Below are positions 1-5,287 of a stretch of 5,494 nt of DNA, piece after piece. Numbering within the stretch: the first letter of the stretch is position 1; each line of letters begins with the position of its first letter. The notes beneath the pieces were generated by a model, which saw only the letters and a list, made by a program, of their open reading frames with translations, did not search any database and was not told the origin of the DNA. Position numbers and translations under genes: made by a program. Location of the stretch: the NCBI GenBank assembly GCA_001791115.1, contig MGDZ01000040.1, positions 1 to 5,494 on the forward strand, read 5' to 3'. This DNA is from Candidatus Uhrbacteria bacterium RIFCSPHIGHO2_02_FULL_57_19. Its GTDB lineage: Bacteria; Patescibacteriota; Patescibacteriia; 2-12-FULL-57-11.

Positions 1-2624
1 TCCAGGTATTCACCCTGGAGGCGATACTCCCCTTCCGGCACGTTGTTCCAGGTGATGTCGATGCAGCCATCGGCAAGCTGATACCCATACCAGTCGCCTC
101 GGTCAGGCATGTCGGTGGTCAGGAGTCCATTTTCATCGGGACAGAAACGAACCCTGACCGTGTGACCTTGGGGTTGGCAAACGCCCCCCTCATCGATCTG
201 CCCATCGCAGTCGTTGTCCGCGCCGTCGCAGACCTCGACCGGAACCGGTCCACACCACCCACAGGCATTCAGAACCCCGTCGTCCACGATCCCGTCGCAA
301 TCATCGTCGATCCCGTTGCAGGATTCGATTGGAACCGCGCCGCATCCGCCGCAGGCGTTCAAGACGCCGTTGTCGACCACTCCGTCGCAATCGTTGTCCA
401 CGCCATCGCAGACTTCGGCTGGAACTGCACCGCACCGGCCGCAGGCGTTCAGTACTCCGTTGTCCACCACGCCGTTGCAGTCATTGTCCAGGCCGTCGCA
501 CACTTCCGGAAACGCCTGACACTGCTGCCCGCAGATCCCTCCTTCGTCCACCACTCCATCGCAGTCATCATCGACGGAATTGCAGATCTCGGCGCTCGGG
601 AGAGGAGCGTTGCACTCCTCCCAGTTTCCGGTCACACACCGCTGTGTTCCAATCCCACATCGCGACTCGCAGGAAATGGAGTAGTTGTCCACCACTCCGT
701 CGTAGTCGTTGTCCTGATTGTCGCAGGATTCAGGAAATGCCCGAGACCGGCACGAACCCTGATGGCATTCCTCATTCACTGCGCACCGGTTGCGACACTC
801 TCCGCAGTTGTCAGGATCGGCATCGAGATCGAAACCCTCGTCCGCCGCCCCATCACAATCATCGTCCCACTCGTTGCACAGTTCCGGCCCGGTGGGAATG
901 CACTCGTCCGCGCACTCCCCGTTCACACAGGTCTCATCCAGTGAACACTCACGCCCACATTCTCCGCAGTTCTCTTCGTCCCAGCCCAAGCTGAAACCGT
1001 TGTCTGCGCGGCCATCGCAGTCATTGTCCAACTCGTCGCACACCTCGGGCGATGGATCGCAAGTCTCCCCGCAAACCTCGTCCTCGTCGACCAGCCCATC
1101 GCAGTCGTCATCTGTCCCGTTGCAGGACTCATCGTTCGGAATGCAGACGGCTTCTTCGACATCCGGGAAGTCAACTCCCCCTTCGCCTTCCTCGGGCGGC
1201 GGGCCGTAGGCCAACCCCCGAGTGTAGCAGATGGGCAGATCATCCTGGGTGATTGGACGGTCCCTCCGCACCATTCCAATCAGATTTTCGATCGAACCAG
1301 AAGGAATGACAAGGATATCCCGCGGATCCAGATTCCTCCCTTGGTACCCGAGCGCGTAGAGGATATCCATCGAATTGACTGGCCATGCCTCACCCCCGGG
1401 TGTCGTGTAGTAGACATCGGAACGATCCGCTTCCTTAACCAGTACCCCTCCACGCAGCATCAAGCCCGTTGACTCGGCATACTCCCTGCACACACGGGCG
1501 TCGTCCACCACATCATTTGAAGTGAAGCCCCACGAGGCGATGAGCGCGCGAAAGTTCTCGCTTCCCTCAACGGGATTGATCAATCTCCTATCGCGCGATT
1601 CATCGGTTGCCAACCAGACTTCTCCATTGCAACGCGCTAAGCGGAGACCCGTCGCGCTCTCGATGTCGCTACCGTTGTTGTAGCAGAGTTCGTACTCCCG
1701 CGGTCCCACAACCACCCGACCGATTTCGTGACGTTCGTCAACGAAGGTCTGCCACTCCGTGATCCACCGAAGCTCCGTATCGACAACGCGCTTGATCTCC
1801 GGATGACCACCCACCTTGTAGAGGGTGCCCCACGGATGCCAGCGCGAGAGAATCGGCCGACTTTCGATGAAGGCGATTCCATCCTCGTAGAACCCGATCT
1901 GATCGTTGGGGTCATCCATGAGATACCCGGGCCCGGCTGAATCGAGAAACTTGATCTCGAAGTGCAGGTGCGGTCCGCTGGAATTCCCCGTGGATCCGAC
2001 CTCGCCGATTTGCTGGCCCAATTCCACGCAATCCCCCACCTCGACGGTGAGGCAGTTGGTGTTGGGCGAATCGCACATGTGTCCGTACTGATGGTAGAAC
2101 TCGGCGCCACCCTCGAGCATCGAGCGGATGCGAACCAACCACCCATGTCCGCCGAAATAACCCGCCGCAGTCACCATCCCTACCGCGACTGCGCGAACCG
2201 GATTCCCAGCCGCGATCGCGATGTCGGTTCCGGTATGTCCGAGATACCACCTTCCGCCAGCGGCGCGACAGGCATCAGACGTCGGAATGTCGCCACGGAA
2301 CCTCCGAGCGACGATGCAGAACCCTTCGTCTTCGCTCGTGTTGAACCCTTGGGTGATACGCGTGCCCGTCATGTCGAAAGGATCTCCGATGGGGTGGACA
2401 AAGGCGGTAGCAGTCCCGATGGTACACTCGCCGGCGCCGTTATCCTCATCGTCGCCATCATCCTCGTTCGAGAAAGCAAGGGTGGTGTGGTCATCCTCGA
2501 CCACCACGTCGGAGCAATCCTCGCCGGAACAAATGTCTTCCGGCTTCAACCCAGAGCAACCCACAGAAAGAGAAGCCACCCAAGTGAGGTAAAGGAGATC
2601 AACCAACAACTTTCGCGCGCGCAT
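1..2624 (-). CDS. Large M23-family peptidase lipoprotein with MopE-type metal-binding repeats (C-terminus beyond window)
   Basis: An unbroken frame of 874 codons starts at ATG 2624-2622, seven bases after a GGAG ribosome site, and is still open at base 1. Residues 1-22 form a signal peptide (R2, R4 and K5, then a hydrophobic stretch) ending in LSVGC, so Cys23 should be lipidated. An acidic linker follows (about 29-66). Residues ~70-235 are an M23/LytM metallopeptidase domain with all expected residues: H130 and D134 in HTGTD, H182 in YGHM, and H219/H221 in GPHLHFE. Family knowledge makes H130, D134 and H221 the zinc ligands and H182/H219 catalytic, cutting peptidoglycan peptide cross-links. 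Residues ~266-450 may hold three related repeats. Residues 501-816 hold nine MopE-type motifs, and a new domain begins near 820. The likely location is the periplasm or outer-membrane surface. All catalytic residues are kept, so activity is expected. The substrate and the role of the tail are inference. Confidence 0.96.
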   Translation of the reverse strand, partial: MRARKLLVDLLYLTWVASLSVGCSGLKPEDICSGEDCSDVVVEDDHTTLAFSNEDDGDDEDNGAGECTIGTATAFVHPIGDPFDMTGTRITQGFNTSEDEGFCIVARRFRGDIPTSDACRAAGGRWYLGHTGTDIAIAAGNPVRAVAVGMVTAAGYFGGHGWLVRIRSMLEGGAEFYHQYGHMCDSPNTNCLTVEVGDCVELGQQIGEVGSTGNSSGPHLHFEIKFLDSAGPGYLMDDPNDQIGFYEDGIAFIESRPILSRWHPWGTLYKVGGHPEIKRVVDTELRWITEWQTFVDERHEIGRVVVGPREYELCYNNGSDIESATGLRLARCNGEVWLATDESRDRRLINPVEGSENFRALIASWGFTSNDVVDDARVCREYAESTGLMLRGGVLVKEADRSDVYYTTPGGEAWPVNSMDILYALGYQGRNLDPRDILVIPSGSIENLIGMVRRDRPITQDDLPICYTRGLAYGPPPEEGEGGVDFPDVEEAVCIPNDESCNGTDDDCDGLVDEDEVCGETCDPSPEVCDELDNDCDGRADNGFSLGWDEENCGECGRECSLDETCVNGECADECIPTGPELCNEWDDDCDGAADEGFDLDADPDNCGECRNRCAVNEECHQGSCRSRAFPESCDNQDNDYDGVVDNYSISCESRCGIGTQRCVTGNWEECNAPLPSAEICNSVDDDCDGVVDEGGICGQQCQAFPEVCDGLDNDCNGVVDNGVLNACGRCGAVPAEVCDGVDNDCDGVVDNGVLNACGGCGAVPIESCNGIDDDCDGIVDDGVLNACGWCGPVPVEVCDGADNDCDGQIDEGGVCQPQGHTVRVRFCPDENGLLTTDMPDRGDWYGYQLADGCIDITWNNVPEGEYRLQGEYL
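177..1124 (-). repeat. Nine MopE-type Cys/Asp repeats (protein-level), residues 501-816
   Basis: Nine units follow the pattern C[D/N]xxDxDCDGxxDxG, with first cysteines at residues 501, 529, 583, 634, 681, 709, 739, 769 and 799 of the M23 lipoprotein. This matches the motif I know as the putative metal-binding MopE repeat, whose closely spaced aspartates resemble calcium-binding loops. Units 2-3 and 3-4 are joined by Cys-rich spacers of the type NCGECGRECSLDETC, seen in many myxobacterial secreted proteins. Unit 4 has Tyr641 in place of the central Cys, and unit 6 has Asn717 in place of the following Asp. Metal or calcium binding and disulfide rigidity are inferred from the family, not shown here. 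Confidence 0.92.
231..500 (-). repeat. Three in-frame 90-bp tandem units within the MopE region
   Basis: Residues 709-738, 739-768 and 769-798 are three consecutive 30-residue units, each carrying a MopE motif followed by GVLNACGxCGxVP. At DNA level these are 500-411, 410-321 and 320-231, and a fourth partial unit runs on to 177. Aligning the first two by hand gives 18 differences in 90 bases, ten codons changed silently and five with amino-acid change. The units are therefore old and selected at protein level rather than freshly duplicated. Confidence 0.9.
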
Positions 2625-2631
2625 GACTGCA

Positions 2632-2635
2632 CTCC
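2632..2635 (-). promoter_or_regulatory. Ribosome binding site GGAG for the M23 lipoprotein
   Basis: GGAG on the minus strand lies seven bases before ATG 2624-2622. It supports this start, which also gives a sensible signal peptide. Confidence 0.8.
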
Positions 2636-2650
2636 ATTTTTTGAAGTTGC

Positions 2651-2679
2651 ATCACCAGACTGATACAACGTTTTGTCAA
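2651..2679 (-). promoter_or_regulatory. Candidate sigma70 promoter for the M23 lipoprotein
   Basis: The minus strand has a perfect TTGACA at 2679-2674, then 17 bases, then GGTGAT at 2656-2651 as a weak -10 (three of six consensus bases). This would place the transcription start near 2644, about 20 bases before the start codon. A small inverted repeat, GATCA-GA-TGATC (2681-2692), sits directly upstream of the -35 and could be an operator. The -35 and spacing are good and the -10 is poor, so this is only a candidate. Confidence 0.42.
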
Positions 2680-2695
2680 TGATCAGATGATCTGT

Positions 2696-2738
2696 GTCTG
2701 GAGGAAAAGGGCGAGCTACTGTGCCCCTTCCTTCAGAC
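2696..2738 (-). other. Extended intergenic hairpin downstream of the 330-aa gene
   Basis: Starting eight bases after the stop codon at 2746, the transcript can fold an outer stem GTCTG/CAGAC (2738-2734 with 2700-2696) and an inner nine-pair stem (2731-2723 with 2712-2704, two G-U pairs) around a ten-base loop, separated by a small internal loop. There is no U-tract after it, so it is not a classic intrinsic terminator. It may shield the 3' end from nucleases or act as a weak or factor-assisted terminator. Confidence 0.5.
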
Positions 2739-2745
2739 CGCGGAA

Positions 2746-3738
2746 TTAGCCGCAGTTGATACAATCGTCCGATTCAATTTCAGTCGAGAAAGTTTTGAGT
2801 TTCAAAAATTTGGATACCAGCGCTGGCGTGTCAATACGCCAAACTGAACACAACTCATCGGAAACTCCCGCGTCGCAGTGGTATCCGGCAGAAGTCAAAG
2901 CTTCGCGAAGCCCAACAGACGGTGCTCCCTTCGCCCAAACTTTCGAACCTCGCGCGTAATATCCGTCTGGAGCAATCAATTCCACACGTTCCGCGCCGCA
3001 ATCATCAGCCGTGAACAATTGTCCAAGCCATGGAAGGTGCTCGTATTGCTCATCGATCGGGTAAGATTTCCTGCCATTTTCCAGGATTGTTGGTTGAGCT
3101 GTACATTCCGCTGAAAGAATAGTTTCGGAAAGCGTGATCGTTTTTACAATACTCTCGAAAGTATCCTGAACTTTTTTCACATCGGGGCCGACTTCACCCG
3201 CCTGAAGCTGTTTTTGGACTGCATCAACCTGCGCACGGTCGCTTGGCCAAGAAAATGGCGCTCCGGAAACGGGCAGCGTTGTCCATATCTCGACTAAATC
3301 CTTACCCGCAAAGAACTTCGCCTCTGCAAGAAATTGACCGGATGGAACGTCATACTCGGAGGAAATAAACACAGGATTTCCATTTGCAGTCACCATTTTT
3401 TCTCCGGTACCAAGTCGTCCGTTCTTAAGATCGCTCTGTAATTTATCCAAATCTGTTTTAGTGAAACCGGTCGCCAGATCATTCGGTCCTAGTGTTTCCG
3501 GCGCTTTTCCAAACTCGGTAACAAGAATCGAAAGCTGATTCTGGCTAGAATCGCTTGTCCCCCAACCCGCGGGATATTTAAAGCTAAATCCAAGCTTGGG
3601 ATCAGTGTACTTCTGGGTGAAGACATCACTGACTTCGTATTTCCTCTCCTCCCCCACCGGCGCCTGCTTGGGACGCGCGACAAAGAACACGGCTAAAACC
3701 AGCGCTACTACTCCGAGAATGATTAATGTTGTTCTCAT
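2746..3738 (-). CDS. Membrane-anchored secreted protein with PsbP-like N-terminal half and six-cysteine C-terminal half, function unknown
   Basis: 330 residues. Residues ~3-20 (TLIILGVVALVLAVFFVA region) are a single N-terminal membrane segment or uncleaved signal, followed by a short polar linker. Residues ~42-205 start with YTDPKLGFSFKYPAGW and end with FESIVKTITLS, the layout of PsbP-like/DUF1795-type folds of exported proteins. The similarity is by eye only. Residues ~210-330 contain all six cysteines (212, 247, 288, 297, 326, 329), suggesting three disulfides, and the protein ends in DDCINCG with a CxxC two residues from the terminus. ATG 3738 is the only start, because an in-frame TAG lies ten codons upstream and a later start would cut the membrane segment. 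No Shine-Dalgarno site is near it: AAAGGA lies 20 bases away. A weak promoter candidate is TTGACG (3800-3795), 16 bases, TACGGT (3778-3773). Sampled GC is about 44% versus about 60% in the neighbouring genes, so acquisition by transfer is likely. No function is recognised. Confidence 0.88.
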   Translation of the reverse strand: MRTTLIILGVVALVLAVFFVARPKQAPVGEERKYEVSDVFTQKYTDPKLGFSFKYPAGWGTSDSSQNQLSILVTEFGKAPETLGPNDLATGFTKTDLDKLQSDLKNGRLGTGEKMVTANGNPVFISSEYDVPSGQFLAEAKFFAGKDLVEIWTTLPVSGAPFSWPSDRAQVDAVQKQLQAGEVGPDVKKVQDTFESIVKTITLSETILSAECTAQPTILENGRKSYPIDEQYEHLPWLGQLFTADDCGAERVELIAPDGYYARGSKVWAKGAPSVGLREALTSAGYHCDAGVSDELCSVWRIDTPALVSKFLKLKTFSTEIESDDCINCG

Positions 3739-3810
3739 ATATTTGAAATTTTGAATAATCCTTTCTACCTCAACCGTACACTATCCTCCTCGTCCGTCAA
3801 GGATATTCTG

Positions 3811-3871
3811 AAAAAAAGTTGGGCGGAGGCGGCGCGTGTCCCTGCCGTAACGCAGGATCACCGCCCCCGCC
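3811..3871 (-). terminator. Intrinsic terminator with nested hairpin, downstream of the 265-aa lipoprotein gene
   Basis: On the minus strand, an 11-pair stem with one G-U pair is formed by GGCGGGGGCGG (3871-3861) and CCGCCTCCGCC (3832-3822). Its loop contains a second perfect stem, CCTGC/GCAGG (3856-3852 with 3845-3841). Four bases after the outer stem comes a run of seven T (3817-3811). It starts ten bases after the stop codon at 3882 and should end that transcript before the next gene. Confidence 0.85.
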
Positions 3872-3881
3872 GAAGACTGAC

Positions 3882-4679
3882 CTAGATGTCCGGCACTCGG
3901 ACTGCTGACCAGGTAAGGTGGGCCCGCTCATCCTCCTTTCGCGTGATGAGCCCTTCCACTCTGTCGCGCGACTCGGCGATTGTGCCTGTGTACACCTCCT
4001 CTCCCAGAGTGAATCGAACCGTTTCCCCTGACACCATCGCGTCGATACCGGCGGCCAAGGTTAGGAGCTGTTCCCCGTCTTGGAATACATCCACATTGAA
4101 CGGGAATGGCGCGGTATCGGCCGTCACGGTCCATCGTCCTTCGAGGTTGGGGACCCCGACGATCCGAAGCTGTTCGGAACAGACTCGCGATTCGCAGCCA
4201 CTGCAGGCATCTCGACAATCGTTGACCGCGCACACCGTGACCGTGGTTTCCGGGTCCTCACCGCCCGCGACATCGAAACGATCTTGCCGCCCCCAGACCA
4301 TGGCTCCCTGTCCGTATGCTCCGTATGGAAGAAGGAAGGCGACACCCTCGTCGGCTATCTCCCATTCGAATGATACGAACGACTCCAGCGGATCCCCGCC
4401 TTCATCCTCATGCCAAGCAACGGCACGAAGCCGAGCCGATTCATCCATGGTCTGGTCCTGCTTGGCCAACGGAAGTCGGCGACCCTCGGGCGCGGCGGCG
4501 ATGACCACTTTTGTGGCAAACCCCGAATCGCACTCGGGCGCCTCTTCGGGATCCGGAAGCCGCTCCACAACCCCCGGCGTCTCCGGAACCTCATTCACCT
4601 CCCGAATTTCAGACCACGGCTCATCTTGATTCTCGCGGCAACCAAGAAGAGCGCACACACCGAACAACAACCAACGCAT
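3882..4679 (-). CDS. Hypothetical lipoprotein with Ig-like segment, cysteine cluster and beta-rich C-terminus
   Basis: 265 residues from ATG 4679-4677. This start is chosen because AGGAG lies six bases upstream and the product then begins MRWLLFGVCALLGC, a textbook lipoprotein signal with Cys14 as the lipidated residue. A 36-codon longer frame exists but would bury this signal. After an acidic, proline-rich tether (about 15-50), residues ~53-150 look like an Ig-like beta sandwich, with FVSFEWEIAD in the middle and a closing TVTVCAV strand. Five cysteines at 150, 155, 159, 162 and 167 form a tight cluster, probably disulfide-linked and possibly metal-binding. Residues ~180-262, from GRWTVTA to HLTWSAVRV, alternate short strands and turns in a way that recalls small lipocalin-like barrels. 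Both fold calls are by eye. The gene has its own terminator and lies beside another lipoprotein-type gene cluster. Function unknown. Confidence 0.9.
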   Translation of the reverse strand: MRWLLFGVCALLGCRENQDEPWSEIREVNEVPETPGVVERLPDPEEAPECDSGFATKVVIAAAPEGRRLPLAKQDQTMDESARLRAVAWHEDEGGDPLESFVSFEWEIADEGVAFLLPYGAYGQGAMVWGRQDRFDVAGGEDPETTVTVCAVNDCRDACSGCESRVCSEQLRIVGVPNLEGRWTVTADTAPFPFNVDVFQDGEQLLTLAAGIDAMVSGETVRFTLGEEVYTGTIAESRDRVEGLITRKEDERAHLTWSAVRVPDI

Positions 4680-4685
4680 GACTTT

Positions 4686-4690
4686 CTCCT
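4686..4690 (-). promoter_or_regulatory. Ribosome binding site AGGAG that fixes the 265-aa lipoprotein start
   Basis: AGGAG within AAAGGAGAAAGTC lies six bases before ATG 4679-4677. It decides for this start over the longer in-frame ATG at 4787. Confidence 0.88.
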
Positions 4691-4785
4691 TTCTGATGAG
4701 CGTCAACGGGTGCGCGTGCAGAAGATCAACGAAGCGCGGATGCAACTGCATCATCAAACCGACTCCGCCGGCCTGTCGTCCGACC

Positions 4786-4805
4786 AACCAGCCCGAAGGC
4801 TGGTT
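4786..4805. other. Perfect 8-bp hairpin with cUUCGg tetraloop on the minus strand
   Basis: AACCAGCC (4786-4793) and GGCTGGTT (4798-4805) pair perfectly around a four-base loop. Read on the minus strand the loop is TTCG closed by C-G, an exceptionally stable RNA tetraloop. Read on the plus strand the stem runs into TTTTA, a short U-tract, so it could be an intrinsic terminator for plus-strand transcripts, although no gene is seen upstream in that direction. It may instead sit in a long leader of the lipoprotein gene that starts at 4679. Confidence 0.6.
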
Positions 4806-5068
4806 TTAGGTTGCGCGCGATCCTGCGAGACCGTTTCGTAGAGAGCCGGTCCGGGATCACCGAACGATCTAACTCACTGCGACACGAGTGAAGCAAGAGT
4901 CGTCGCGCGGGACGCTGCACGGGCCCGACGCTGACGCCATCACCATCGGTTTTAAAAGATCATCCCGGTTTGATTCAGCCATGACCTCGAGCTCGCTACG
5001 AGATCACCTGCTGATCAGACCGCGCACTCTGCAATCATCATAGCCGTCACCGACCAGAATGGAAGCGA

Positions 5069-5094
5069 TTTTTGTCAGTAAAGATTGACAAAAA
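5069..5094. repeat. Perfect inverted repeat TTTTTGTCA-N8-TGACAAAAA, operator-like
   Basis: Nine-base arms at 5069-5077 and 5086-5094 flank an eight-base spacer. The arms end in A-runs on both strands, so this is not an intrinsic terminator and looks more like a protein-binding palindrome. TTGTCAGT recurs at 5124-5131, joined to the palindrome GTGATCAC (5130-5137), and TTGTCC follows at 5141-5146. The binding protein is unknown. Confidence 0.5.
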
Positions 5095-5174
5095 AAGACG
5101 AAGGGCCGAAATGGCCTAAAAAATTGTCAGTGATCACAAATTGTCCAAGCCGGCTTTACACTTTTTTGAGCTAG

Positions 5175-5183
5175 TTATCCACA
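5175..5183 (+). promoter_or_regulatory. DnaA-box match TTATCCACA
   Basis: A perfect match to the consensus TTATNCACA lies 30 bases upstream of the promoter of the 5288 gene, in AT-rich sequence. Only one box is evident, and no replication gene is in view. It could regulate the downstream gene or be a chance occurrence. Confidence 0.4.
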
Positions 5184-5213
5184 TCGAAAAAACGCGCAAA
5201 AATATGCAGACCC

Positions 5214-5242
5214 TTGACATAGGCCTCTGAAATTGCTATCCT
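5214..5242 (+). promoter_or_regulatory. Strong sigma70-type promoter for the plus-strand gene at 5288
   Basis: TTGACA (5214-5219) is a perfect -35, the spacer is exactly 17 bases, and TATCCT (5237-5242) is a good -10. The start of transcription should be near 5249, about 39 bases before the ATG at 5288. Of the promoters seen here this is the best match. Confidence 0.8.
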
Positions 5243-5248
5243 CCGCGG

Positions 5249-5270
5249 TTTCGCCAACTGGATGGCGGAA
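5249..5270 (+). other. 5' leader hairpin at the predicted transcript start
   Basis: TTTCGCCA (5249-5256) and TGGCGGAA (5263-5270) form an eight-pair stem with one U-G pair and a six-base loop. It begins at the predicted transcription start and ends just before GGAAAGG (5272-5278), the likely ribosome site. A hairpin at the very 5' end commonly protects mRNA from decay, which is the simplest reading. Confidence 0.55.
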
Positions 5271-5287
5271 CGGAAAGGCGCGGGAAG

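Larger units (their letters stand above)
4680..5287. other. Long intergenic region between divergent genes
   Basis: These 608 bases separate the minus-strand lipoprotein gene from the plus-strand gene at 5288. I see no convincing protein gene, tRNA or rRNA. The left part (to about 5040) is GC-rich with one strong hairpin at 4786-4805 and several short GATC-centred palindromes, such as CTGATCAG at 5011-5018. The right part (about 5065-5220) is AT-rich, around 40% GC in two counted lines, and holds TTGTCA motifs, a DnaA-box match and the promoter of the 5288 gene. No clear promoter for the lipoprotein gene at 4679 could be picked out. Confidence 0.7.

Noticed and set aside
231..500. Regular 90-bp repeats considered as a possible CRISPR array.
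   Set aside because: The whole unit repeats, with no unique spacers, and it is in frame within a coding region.
162..1209. Long overlapping plus-strand frames (162-944, 214-519, 329-994, 790-1209), one repeating valine-rich and another Ser/Pro-rich runs.
   Set aside because: They are antisense shadows of the MopE repeat region. Their repeat period follows the Cys/Asp codons on the minus strand, they lack ribosome sites and give low-complexity products.
1962..2663. Plus-strand 233-codon frame antisense to the M23 domain.
   Set aside because: The minus strand encodes a complete catalytic M23 domain here. The plus-strand product has no recognisable features.
2640..3810. Possible mobile element carrying the low-GC gene.
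   Set aside because: No transposase, terminal inverted repeats or flanking direct duplications were found by eye, so only the composition argues for transfer.
3886..4629. Plus-strand 247-codon Ser/Thr/Pro-rich frame antisense to the 265-aa lipoprotein.
   Set aside because: The minus strand has a ribosome site, a lipobox and a terminator. The antisense frame has none of these.
3882..4787. Longer version of the lipoprotein starting at ATG 4787.
   Set aside because: It adds 36 residues before a perfect lipoprotein signal and lacks the AGGAG that precedes ATG 4679.
4696..4809. 37-codon cysteine-containing plus-strand frame ending inside the UUCG hairpin.
   Set aside because: No ribosome site, and its stop overlaps the hairpin tail by chance. 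Composition gives no support.
4869..4982. 37-codon minus-strand frame (MAESNRDDLL...).
   Set aside because: Short, with only a badly spaced GAGG before the ATG, no promoter seen and no recognisable product. Kept only as a remote possibility.
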